DNA from: Desulfocapsa sp.
GTDB taxonomy: Bacteria > Desulfobacterota > Desulfobulbia > Desulfobulbales > Desulfocapsaceae
Assembly: GCA_022712975.1 (NCBI GenBank)
Contig: JAFLJO010000140.1
Span: 1 to 43,754 of the forward strand
Direction: 5' to 3'
DNA length: 43,754 nt
Shown here: positions 1 through 7,390 of the stretch, piece after piece
How the letters are laid out: every line of letters starts with the position of its first letter
Numbering within the stretch: position 1 is the stretch's first letter
Notes under the pieces: model-generated
Told to the model about the DNA's origin: nothing
The model's database searches: none
What the model saw: only the letters and a program-made list of their open reading frames with translations
Made by a program: the position numbers and the translations under genes

Positions 1-213
1 GATATCACCATGGATCATCTTGTACCACTTTCCCGTGGCGGACTCAGCACAAAAGATAACCTTGTTCCCTGTTGTAAATCCTGCAACAACAAGAAGAAAA
101 GTATGCTTCCCCTGGAGTGGGAAGAATATACAGAAAAAATACGTGATAGAGATATACAAGAAGTTTCTTTTTCCTTAATACCTGACCCTAAGCTGAAGCG
201 GAGGAGCATGTAA
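1..213 (+). CDS. HNH endonuclease, C-terminal part (5' end outside window)
   Basis: The reading frame is open from base 1, so the gene begins upstream of the window. The visible part reads DITMDHLVPLSRGG, then NLVPCCKSCNNKKK. This is the second half of an HNH nuclease fold: the conserved His of the DH-hxP motif, the Asn-Leu, and a CxxC pair that usually binds structural zinc, followed by the terminal Asn and Lys. Such domains cleave DNA in restriction, intron, phage or toxin contexts; which applies here cannot be told without the N-terminus. The gene ends 12 bp before a convergent gene. A diverged copy of its last codons occurs 3 kb downstream (3122-3163), suggesting that this locus has been rearranged. 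Family assignment is solid; the specific role is unknown. Confidence 0.8.
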   Translation, partial: DITMDHLVPLSRGGLSTKDNLVPCCKSCNNKKKSMLPLEWEEYTEKIRDRDIQEVSFSLIPDPKLKRRSM

Positions 214-225
214 ATTCCGATCGTT

Positions 226-2580
226 TTATGAGCGATTCAGCCGAAGCCAGACCTCAACCCGACGATTTTTTTCACGACCGTTCTTGTGAAAATTTGATGC
301 AACCGGTATCTCTTCAGATGCACTGATCGTTGATGTGATTGGGATGCCACGGCTGTTCAACTCATTCCGTACCACCATAGCCCTGTCCTTGGCAAGTTTG
401 GTATTATACTGATACGCACCAAGATTATCAGCAAAACCAATTAATGAGATGCCTTCAATGGACTGATCCTTAAGGAAACTCACCATTCGGTCAAGGTCTC
501 TCCTTGCTCTGTTATCAAGTTCAATGGAATTTGGATGAAATCGAAAATTGAGTGAAAGTCGCTTCTTGTTCTTTGTTTCATCCAAATAGCGTTGAAAAAT
601 AACTTGATTCTGCACAGGTATCTCCTCAACATTAAGAGCAGCAACAAAAGAACGAATACCCAGGTCAATAAAGCCGGTCTTTTCCACAACTAGTTGTCCC
701 GAAGTATCAAGGCAGAAATCCACAAAATTCATGGCGACAGTGTTTGTACTATTTGGTGGCAAATAGAGAAAAAGACGTCTTGCAAGTGGATAATCTTCTG
801 TTGCAACCGTAAAAAAGTTTGGATAAATCGGCACTGTACCCTGGTCTGAAATGGACACAGCCTTTGACTGACGTATATAAGGTAATCCGGTAAATCCTAT
901 ACCTTGTCGATCTTTGGACACATCATCGGATAGATTGGCATTAGACTCAAAACGCTTAGCTATTGCAATGAGTGGGGTCTTTTTCAAAACAATACCCTTA
1001 AAAGTATCATAGGTACCGGATTTCTGATCCCTCGCATAGACATTGATGTGACCCGTCATCTTTCCATCAGTCACTTCATCCCAAGAAGTAATTTTTCCCG
1101 AAAAAATTGAAGCAATATTTTTAATGCTAAGAGAGCGAATAGGATTGTTTTTATGAACAATAACCGCAATACCATCAAGGGCAAGGATATGCTCTGCAGA
1201 AGAGGCGGTCATGTCGCCAAAACCAGCAAGGGCCACCACCTCTTTTTCTTTTATCTTTCGAGATGACATTCCGACATCACATACTCCGGCCAGTAAATCC
1301 TTAAAGGAAGTGGAGGAACCATGAGCTTGAATTTGAATACCAACCAGTTCTCCACCTTCGGTGGTGCCTACTACAACTTTCTCAACGGGGTCATCACCAG
1401 CGAGAATGGTTACATTTTTCCCATTGTATTTCTCTACCAAGAAGGAAACAGCGAGATTTTCAATCAGTTTTGCGCCTATGGTATTCGAACCATGGAGGCG
1501 TAATATTATTTTCGGTTGGGGGGGGGGAGTTATGGGGAGTTGAACCAGTTCTGCGACCACGAGCTTCCCGGCTTCCTTCTCTATCCCTTTCGGGGCATCA
1601 GGCTGTTGGAGAGGTGGCAGATCTGTGATTGCAACGCTCTTTTCAACATTTGCTATTGCTGCAAGCTCAGATTTGGATAACTGCGTTGATTCCTCTTCTG
1701 CAACATCCTTTCCAGAGTTTTGTATAAAAGGTAAAAATTGCCATGCGGCTATGCCTGCCATCCCCATAAAAAGGAAAAAAGCCAAACTCAGGAAAAGTGG
1801 AGTACGTGTTCTTTCTTTCTGCGCCGATGGTGGAGGGATTTCTTCTGTGATACTAACGGTTTTCAGAGAAGGGGTGTCCTCAAGTAAAAAGTCCTCCTCT
1901 CGTATTACATCATTCCTTATCCTTTCATCTTGATGAATGTTAGTCTCCAACAGAAGCTGGGACAGCGATTTGTTGATATTGGGTTGCGGCATCCGCTTGA
2001 GTTGCTTATCAATTATTCTTCCATTTTGCATAGATACAATCGCATGAAAAGCAAACTCTCCATGCAGGGAACCATAGGTTGCGTAAGTCAAAACCCCATG
2101 ATGAAATACCAGAATGCCACCACCATGGGTTCCCTTAACTTCAAAGGCTTTGGTAGCCTTGTTCATGGAAAGTAGTTGGATGTAATCCGTAAGATCAATA
2201 TCCGTTACTGTTCCACTGAATCCTACCTTATGGATCTTCGGGGAAATCACCTTAAGTAGCTTCTCTAAGTCAATAGGCTTTGGGATTACACCAATAATAC
2301 GATTGTTTAATTTTACATCAGGGAGTTCTCCCCCTTCTTCCCGAAAAATAATTATCTTAGCATGGCGGGCATCCTCTAAAATAATTGAATGTAGAGGAGA
2401 CTGACCGGCAAAGAAAAAACTTTGTGTACAAAGAATAAGGTCAAACGTACTCTGCTTGAGAACCTCTGCTGCCTGAGAGACATTGTCAAGTGCCACCACA
2501 TCATGTCCTCTCTCTGTAAAACAAGTGGATAAGGCTTTACTCTCTTTGCTAACGTCATTAATGATAAGTATTTTTTTCAT
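226..2580 (-). CDS. Pseudo-receiver - DUF4388 - TM - PstS-like - OmpA fusion protein
   Basis: A 784-residue multidomain protein. Residues 1-115 look like a CheY-type receiver (MKKILIIND start, IPKP with the conserved Lys near 101), but the phosphorylation site reads DLILCTQS, with Thr52 in place of the acceptor Asp. Residues about 118-215 fit DUF4388 (PATAN-like: FSGTVTDIDLTDYIQLLSMN). A single hydrophobic segment (261-283) separates this cytoplasmic half from a Pro-rich linker, a periplasmic phosphate-binding-type domain (about 358-640, with LHGSNTIGAKL and SGTYDTF), and a C-terminal OmpA peptidoglycan-binding domain (about 675-784, LIGFADNLGAYQYN and NRRVEVWLR). There is no cleavable signal peptide. 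AGGGGA precedes the ATG at good spacing. PstS-OmpA fusions are known; joining one across the membrane to a receiver/DUF4388 half is unusual. A role in sensing an anion or anchoring to the wall is inference only. The linker is encoded by a C10 run. Confidence 0.82.
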   Translation of the reverse strand: MKKILIINDVSKESKALSTCFTERGHDVVALDNVSQAAEVLKQSTFDLILCTQSFFFAGQSPLHSIILEDARHAKIIIFREEGGELPDVKLNNRIIGVIPKPIDLEKLLKVISPKIHKVGFSGTVTDIDLTDYIQLLSMNKATKAFEVKGTHGGGILVFHHGVLTYATYGSLHGEFAFHAIVSMQNGRIIDKQLKRMPQPNINKSLSQLLLETNIHQDERIRNDVIREEDFLLEDTPSLKTVSITEEIPPPSAQKERTRTPLFLSLAFFLFMGMAGIAAWQFLPFIQNSGKDVAEEESTQLSKSELAAIANVEKSVAITDLPPLQQPDAPKGIEKEAGKLVVAELVQLPITPPPQPKIILRLHGSNTIGAKLIENLAVSFLVEKYNGKNVTILAGDDPVEKVVVGTTEGGELVGIQIQAHGSSTSFKDLLAGVCDVGMSSRKIKEKEVVALAGFGDMTASSAEHILALDGIAVIVHKNNPIRSLSIKNIASIFSGKITSWDEVTDGKMTGHINVYARDQKSGTYDTFKGIVLKKTPLIAIAKRFESNANLSDDVSKDRQGIGFTGLPYIRQSKAVSISDQGTVPIYPNFFTVATEDYPLARRLFLYLPPNSTNTVAMNFVDFCLDTSGQLVVEKTGFIDLGIRSFVAALNVEEIPVQNQVIFQRYLDETKNKKRLSLNFRFHPNSIELDNRARRDLDRMVSFLKDQSIEGISLIGFADNLGAYQYNTKLAKDRAMVVRNELNSRGIPITSTISASEEIPVASNFHKNGREKNRRVEVWLRLNRS
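1518..1527 (-). repeat. Ten-base C homopolymer inside the fusion gene
   Basis: On the coding strand there is a run of ten C that encodes the consecutive prolines of the linker just before the PstS-like domain. Runs this long are prone to slippage; a one-base change would cut off the periplasmic domains. The run is in frame as given. Confidence 0.9.
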
Positions 2581-2863
2581 TTTGAAAATTCCCCTAAGAC
2601 CTGAAAAGCCGTTAAATTAATAACAACATAGCCCGTGCATGTACTGCAAGATTACGCCTACAACACCCTTCTTTGATGAAATAATAAAAGGAACACATAA
2701 CTTAAATAAACATCACATGTCAACCGAACATGATAATCCAACCTTGAATCAACAAAAACATAACACAAACCAAACACAACCGTAACATATCTGCAAACGC
2801 CTCATAGGTGAACTTCGCTCTCCAATAGAAAAAGGGGACAAATAAATGGAAGGAAATAAAAGG

Positions 2864-3120
2864 GGTTCATCCGACTGAAGCGTACTTTGTGCCAATCCCT
2901 GTTATGACAGGATTGAGGGAATAATTGTGATCTTATTGTTTGATTTGTAGAAATGTATATTGATGATTGCTTCCCTCCCTTTGAAAAAGGGAAGGGAGAA
3001 GCAAAACAAAATAGCAAGCATGTCGGCTAATAAATCGATTGGTAATTCTGAAACTATAGAATCCCAAAGCCATTCATTGGTGGCTGTGTCATGGGAAAAT
3101 ACGCTTCAGTCGGATGAACC
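2864..3120. repeat. 257-bp element with 21-bp perfect inverted ends
   Basis: The 21-bp sequence starting GGTTCATCCGACTGAAGC at 2864-2884 recurs as an exact reverse complement at 3100-3120. The 215 bp between hold no convincing gene, but include a strong internal hairpin (about 2972-2997, CCCTTT-GAA-AAAGGG core). The layout is that of a MITE or other non-autonomous mobile remnant. The right end abuts a relic of an HNH gene. No clear target-site duplication was found. The rest of the 2581-3254 gap shows nothing else recognisable. Confidence 0.7.
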
Positions 3121-3121
3121 A

Positions 3122-3163
3122 GAAAAAAAACGTAATAGAGATGCATAAGAAGTCTCTTTTTCC
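3122..3163 (+). pseudogene. Relic of HNH nuclease C-terminus
   Basis: This 42-bp stretch matches 133-174, within the HNH gene, at 36 of 42 positions and in the same frame and orientation. The peptide EKKRNRDA-stop-EVSFS aligns to EKIRDRDIQEVSFS, with the Gln codon CAA changed to the stop TAA. It is therefore a broken paralogous tail, or the second copy of a diverged direct repeat bracketing the intervening 3 kb. It starts one base after the right inverted end of the 2864-3120 element. No N-terminal HNH sequence was seen nearby. Confidence 0.55.
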
Positions 3164-3254
3164 ATGATGTCGAAAAAAAAGATGGTACGTGGAAAAATCA
3201 AATGGTATAGAGAACAGCATGAGTTCTTTCTACTCATGCCATAATACCCACTAA

Positions 3255-3331
3255 GGGCGGGTAGCTCAGCTGGATAGAGTGTCGGCCTCCGAAGCCGAAG
3301 GTCATGGGTTCGAATCCCATCTCGCCCACCA
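3255..3331 (+). tRNA. tRNA-Arg (anticodon CCG)
   Basis: A full 77-nt cloverleaf: acceptor GGGCGGG pairs with CTCGCCC (one G-T), D arm GCTCAGCTGGATAGAGT, anticodon stem TCGGC/GCCGA around loop CTCCGAA giving anticodon CCG (reads CGG, Arg), and T arm ATGGGTTCGAATCCCAT. The 3' CCA is encoded. The 3' end of a tRNA is a common integration target, and decayed genes lie on both sides, but no second copy of the tRNA end was found in the window. Confidence 0.97.
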
Positions 3332-3392
3332 TTTTTAAAATCATATGGAGTTTTACCCCCATACGACAATTGGATACTGTCAATTTGTCAAT

Positions 3393-3542
3393 CTATTCTG
3401 AAAAACAGATCCTGTTTTTCTTCCGTATTTTTCCTGAATGTACCTTCAGCAGACCTCTGGAAAGTGCAAGTCCGAGACCTGTGCTTCCTCGGTCATTTTT
3501 TGTTGTATTACTCCTAGCCTTCTGTGAAAATAGGTATCCGGC
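3393..3542 (-). pseudogene. Remnant of a sensor histidine kinase C-terminus
   Basis: On the minus strand an open frame without a start codon reads TTKNDRGSTGLGLALSRGLL, then KVHSGKI, ending at a stop at 3393-3395. This is the F-box to G2-box end of a HATPase_c domain (family pattern: TTK, G-x-GLGLA, HGG-x-I), typical of NtrB-like sensor kinases. The upstream frame is closed by a stop at 3543-3545 and no DHp or other ATPase motifs remain in frame, so only about 49 codons survive. The rest of the 3332-3710 gap holds one copy of a dispersed repeat (3601-3670) and nothing else recognisable. Confidence 0.7.
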
Positions 3543-3600
3543 CTATATCAAACTTGACTCTCCTCAACTATACTATGTTTAGTACCTTATAAATTCTTTG

Positions 3601-3670
3601 CGTGTTTTTTTGAAAAGAATTTGGTGAAGGTACCTATACCGGCTTACCGTTCATCATCGGTGTTAGAACG
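3601..3670 (+). repeat. Dispersed repeat, copy A
   Basis: The sequence TTGGTGAAGGTACCTATACC, followed by GGCTTAC, GTTCATCA and GTGTTAGAA, is recognisably shared with 7321-7390 and, more weakly, 8226-8274. A T-run and a GAAAAGAAT-like stretch also precede it in copy B. All copies lie in gaps. Judged by eye; the origin is unknown. Confidence 0.45.
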
Positions 3671-3710
3671 TTGTTAATGAATATTTTGAGAACAACTCAT
3701 GAGGGGAAAA

Positions 3711-3905
3711 ATGAAACAACAATTGATTGGAATAATCTTGGCATTGTTAGTTTTTGTAGCAATTGTAAGTGCTGATACAGCAGTTGCGTCATCACCCGTT
3801 ATCATGATTCTTTTCGGTTCCTATCTTCTGGGGATCGGTTGGTATGGAAAAGAGAAGGAAGAGAAAAGAAAGGAACATCCTTTGACCGAACCAAAGCTAA
3901 AATAG
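3711..3905 (+). CDS. Small membrane protein of unknown function (64 aa)
   Basis: The product starts MKQQLIGIILALLVFVAIVS and has a second hydrophobic stretch (VIMILFGSYLLGIGWYG), so it should span the inner membrane twice. The tail is short, charged and Lys/Glu-rich (KEKEEKRKEHP) and probably cytoplasmic. The first segment could also act as a signal peptide, given the ADTAVASS that follows. The start at 3711 is preferred over an ATG 12 bp upstream because GAGGGG lies about 7 bases ahead of it. It stands alone, downstream of the dispersed repeat and convergent with the next gene. No family was recognised. Confidence 0.55.
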   Translation: MKQQLIGIILALLVFVAIVSADTAVASSPVIMILFGSYLLGIGWYGKEKEEKRKEHPLTEPKLK

Positions 3906-3937
3906 TTAATTTGTATCAAACTGTATAGCGCCGATAA

Positions 3938-4868
3938 TCAACAACTTTTTCTACATAATTTACAAAAGCCACCGGGAACAGTTCCTGAAGACCAATAAAT
4001 CTTGCCTTGTTTGTAATCCACGAACCAGTATCCTGTGGGCTTTCGTTTTGCCGTCAAAAGGCTGTTCTTTTGAAAAACAGGGATGCAGGTAAAGTCCTTT
4101 CCTGTTTGGGGCTTGTTCCATGAGTGACATGGCTTCCTCTGTAGTTGGTATTCGCCAGTCGTCAAATCCGGCAAAAGTATCTTTGTTCAGTTGTTCTATG
4201 TTGCGACTCATTTTTCTGATCGAACAGAGATCAAGACCTGCTTTTTGCCACATTATTCCTGTTCGTTCATCGGTGACTGTGAACGTATCTTCGTTATCAG
4301 CCAATACATTCTCAAAGTTTCCCTGCGGATTAAGAACTGTATCATAAAAATTCCATCGGATGATTAGTTCTTTGAGTTCATTTTCAGCAAGACTGCTTTG
4401 TTTTGTGGGAAGGATAACTTTTTCTCCCTTGAATCCAGTTTTACCAGCAACCGGGAGAGGCACACCAAAATTTTCTTTTTCTGAACCCTCCGAAATAGTC
4501 GGGATGAGTAATGGACAATTTTCTTGTTCAACTACTTCACTAATCAGCCACTTTTTTAAAGATGCATCTATTGGGAAGTTGTCTTTGGTGGTTAACGTAC
4601 AGCCATGACTGATGATGCAATCTTCCAGCATAGAAACTGGTGCTGTAACTTCTGCAAGGACATTGATATATCTGGTGCCTCTTTCCATAAGATAGAGCTT
4701 AGGTTTCTCTCCGTAGTTATCCACGAAAAAATAACAGATACGTTCGTCAGTGTTAGTGAGATCGTCTCTTAGCCCTTTTGCGGAAAATGTACAGAAGGCA
4801 AGATCTGGTGTCATATCCCATTCAATCTGTGCGGCTGTTGAATCGCTTAGTTTCAGTTTTGTAAACAT
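3938..4868 (-). pseudogene. DUF1566-domain protein, apparently frameshifted near its 3' end
   Basis: The main frame (from ATG 4868; a GTG at 4877 is also possible, but AGAAGG fits the ATG better) encodes an unrecognised N-terminal part of about 200 residues, followed by a DUF1566/Lcl C-terminal domain: ERTGIMWQKAGLD, then FDDWRIPTTEEAMSLME. After HPCFSKEQPF the frame drifts into non-family sequence and stops at 3960. In the neighbouring frame the expected ending appears: KRKPTGYWFVDYKQGKIYWS, stopping at 3938. The switch falls at a short T run (coding strand, about 4057-4060), consistent with a slip, a real mutation or a sequencing error. DUF1566 domains are often surface-exposed or secreted, but no signal peptide is visible here. 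It lies 109 bp downstream of the VWA gene on the same strand and may belong to that locus. Confidence 0.65.
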
Positions 4869-4971
4869 TTCGATCACACCTTCTTGCTGTGTTCTTTATT
4901 GCAAATACACCAATAGAGTCTTTGTCGATTACTAAATAAGGGCTATTGTAAATGGGAATGGATGCCAAGTG

Positions 4972-4989
4972 TTTAGTGTACGTTCTTTA
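4972..4989 (-). repeat. 18-bp sequence shared with the end of nrdJ
   Basis: Read on the minus strand, TAAAGAACGTACACTAAA begins with the stop codon of the VWA gene. The same sequence (17 of 18 bases) begins with the stop codon of nrdJ at 11277-11294, where it forms the left end of a long palindrome. Two unrelated genes therefore end in the same element end, suggesting insertion of a small repeat exactly at gene ends. Confidence 0.55.
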
Positions 4990-7263
4990 GCTGGTTAAGA
5001 CCCTATAAATTTCAGGTATTCTCAATGGAAGCTTCCGTATATTATCAATGAAGATATAATTGGCAGGGCCATACATATGCTGCATGTAATCCTTTGCCTG
5101 ATGGTCAATGGTTATACAGAAGGGGTGAATGTCTGCTGTTTTGGCTTCGAGCAGAGCATGGCGAGTATCTTCAATGGCATACTTTCCCTTGTAATCATCA
5201 TAGTCCTCAGGTTTACCGTCGGTGAGAGTTATGATAAGACGCACCTTGGCGTCAATTTCTTTTAAAATGCTGGTGGCATGGCGAATGGGAGCTCCCATTC
5301 GGGTATATTCTCTAGGGACAATGGAACAGATTCGCCCTTTGACCTGTTCGCCATAGGACTCGCTCAGGTGCTTTACATGGAAGAGTTCACAGCGGGAGCG
5401 GCGCATTCCTGAAAAACCATAAATACCGTAACGGTCACCCAGTACTTCCAGTGCTTCCGCCATGAGAACAAGAGATTCTTTAAGTGCGTTATTAACCCAA
5501 CCAGTTGTTGAGTTGGACATATCCACCAGAAAAAGAACTGCAATGTCACGTTCGTCTCTTTGAAGGCGAATAAAGAGACGATCTGACGCTGAGATTCCTG
5601 CGTGGGAGTCTGAAATGGATTCCACAAGTGCATCAAAATCGATATCATCTCCTTCCCGCTGGCGTTTTACAAAGCGCTCCTGGTTACGCATCATCTCAAA
5701 CTGATGCCGTAGACGGATGGTGAGGCCATGGTATTTATCAAGGGTATTCTGGATAAATGGAGAATACACAGGGGGAAGATTTTTAAAGTGGAGTGAGCAC
5801 CAGTTCTTTCGATACCCCTGCCTTCGATAATCCCATTCATCATAAAGAAGAGTGCCTGTTTGTTGCGATGACTTCTCTGTCTGTCCTGCAACATCCTGCT
5901 CTATCATTGCCTGTCCCGCCTTTCCTGCAGCACTTGAGCAAAAATGTGTTGGAAGGTGACCAAATTCATCCAAAAAGTTTTTGGTTAATTCTTCAAGTTC
6001 AGCAGGAAGTTTCAATTGTTCGTTATTTATGGTGACGAGTATAGGTGTTTCCTTTTCCCGGTCAGCAGTTTGAGCAAATTCGCTGTCCATGATCATGCTG
6101 ATATCTGATTCTGCAAGCCCTTTATTTCCACTGTCCTGCTTATGAAGAATGTCCAGTTCTTTTTTGGAAAGAGTGAGGAGATATGCTGCCATCATATCTA
6201 CAAATTGTTCACCCATTTGTTGTTCCCGGATTTTTCGGGCAGTTTCAACGGCTCGTAATTTTAGAATCCCCTGGAAGGGAAGGGGGGAGATGGGAATATA
6301 CTCTGAGTTTGTTTGGTGAATTCTGGAAAAAATCTTTACGCTGTTCTTTATAGAATCATATGCTGAGGCTTGTCCCAGAAGATATTGTGTACACTCTTTT
6401 TTGCTAAGGTAATGGTCAAGGAGGCGGCTCTGGTTTGCATTAGTTGTAAGTAGTGTCTGCTGTAGAGCTTGGAGCGGATGTTCGGTGATGCTTGAAGCGA
6501 ATCGCGGGAATATATATGTTCCTGCAGCCCGTATAAGCCCCGGTAATTCACGGCTGAGAAAGCTCTGTACCCGAATGGATTCAAGGGAATGGTAAATGTC
6601 GCGGGCCAGTAATGGTTCCTCAAAACCTGCAAAAAAGGAACGAAGCCAGAGTGTGTCTTTATCACATTCTATATGAGAAAATTCTGAGGGAGCCTTGTTG
6701 ATAAAACTACCACATGCAATAAATCCCCATTGAAAGGTGAGGATGTATTTATAGAGGAGGAAGTTGTTATCATTATTCGTGGAAAAGCTCAATTCTTCCG
6801 GTACATAAATAGATGTGGTGTCTGTATAGCTGGTTCCTGCCTGTCCGATTTGTAGATCATTTCTTGCAATACCACGGATATATGGAAGTAATCTCTTTTC
6901 AATACTGGTAAAACTAAGTCCGCCACAGCCTTTTAGTTTAGAGAGATACTGTTCGATATCATCCTGCATAAAGCGTTGAGCCGTGCGCAGTCCATCTGTT
7001 TCGTAGTGATCCAGAGTGATTCCGATCCAGCGTGGAATCTGCTCCAGGCTTAGATGTTCTAAAGTTTTTGGTAAGAGGCGCAGAAAATCTAAACAGAGGG
7101 AGTGAGAGACAGGCCAGATAATCGGAATATGACCCAAGATGGCTTCGCAGGTAGGATCGCTTTCGTCAATGAGAAATTCCAGTACTTCCTCCAAATCCCA
7201 TTCATTTGGGATATCGGGTGCTACGAGATCGTAAAAGCGTTCTGTGAGAAGGGCTAGTTTCAT
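4987..7263 (-). CDS. NorD/CbbO-type VWA protein
   Basis: A 758-residue protein whose last 185 residues form a von Willebrand A domain with an intact MIDAS: DMSNS (Asp581, Ser583, Ser585), a later Thr region (TRMGAPIRHAT) and TDGKPEDYDD. The long N-terminal part is helical and characteristic of NorD/CbbO, which work with MoxR-type AAA+ ATPases (NorQ/CbbQ) as insertion or activase machines: NorQD loads the non-haem iron of NO reductase and CbbQO reactivates Rubisco. The ATPase partner lies immediately upstream (122 bp), but no norCB, cbbLS or other obvious target is in the window, so the client is unknown. The start at 7263 matches a Met-Lys-Leu N-terminus; the ribosome site is weak. The gene ends in an element shared with nrdJ. 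Confidence 0.85.
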   Translation of the reverse strand: MKLALLTERFYDLVAPDIPNEWDLEEVLEFLIDESDPTCEAILGHIPIIWPVSHSLCLDFLRLLPKTLEHLSLEQIPRWIGITLDHYETDGLRTAQRFMQDDIEQYLSKLKGCGGLSFTSIEKRLLPYIRGIARNDLQIGQAGTSYTDTTSIYVPEELSFSTNNDNNFLLYKYILTFQWGFIACGSFINKAPSEFSHIECDKDTLWLRSFFAGFEEPLLARDIYHSLESIRVQSFLSRELPGLIRAAGTYIFPRFASSITEHPLQALQQTLLTTNANQSRLLDHYLSKKECTQYLLGQASAYDSIKNSVKIFSRIHQTNSEYIPISPLPFQGILKLRAVETARKIREQQMGEQFVDMMAAYLLTLSKKELDILHKQDSGNKGLAESDISMIMDSEFAQTADREKETPILVTINNEQLKLPAELEELTKNFLDEFGHLPTHFCSSAAGKAGQAMIEQDVAGQTEKSSQQTGTLLYDEWDYRRQGYRKNWCSLHFKNLPPVYSPFIQNTLDKYHGLTIRLRHQFEMMRNQERFVKRQREGDDIDFDALVESISDSHAGISASDRLFIRLQRDERDIAVLFLVDMSNSTTGWVNNALKESLVLMAEALEVLGDRYGIYGFSGMRRSRCELFHVKHLSESYGEQVKGRICSIVPREYTRMGAPIRHATSILKEIDAKVRLIITLTDGKPEDYDDYKGKYAIEDTRHALLEAKTADIHPFCITIDHQAKDYMQHMYGPANYIFIDNIRKLPLRIPEIYRVLTS

Positions 7264-7320
7264 AAGAGAATGTAAAACATTGAGTACCTAACATGAAAAT
7301 TTGTCGGAGTCTGTGCTTAC

Positions 7321-7390
7321 CTGCTTTTTTCAAAGAAATTATTCTGATAAGGTACTGTTACTGGCTGACTTACGGTTCAGCAGTGTTAGA
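7321..7390. repeat. Dispersed repeat, copy B
   Basis: This shares AAGGTAC, ACTGGCT-GACTTAC, GGTTCA and CAGTGTTAGAA with copy A at 3601-3670, and a preceding TTTTTT-CAAAGAAATT block. It fills most of the gap between the AAA+ and VWA genes and runs into the last codons of the AAA+ gene. Similarity was judged by eye. Confidence 0.4.

Noticed and set aside
2960..3148. 62-codon frame inside the inverted-repeat element
   Set aside because: It runs through the internal hairpin and right inverted end into the HNH relic; its C-terminal residues derive from that relic, and there is no sign of a real gene.
3304..3582. 92-codon plus-strand frame overlapping the tRNA 3' end
   Set aside because: It begins inside the tRNA, has no ribosome site or family resemblance, and lies opposite the histidine-kinase remnant, which explains its openness.
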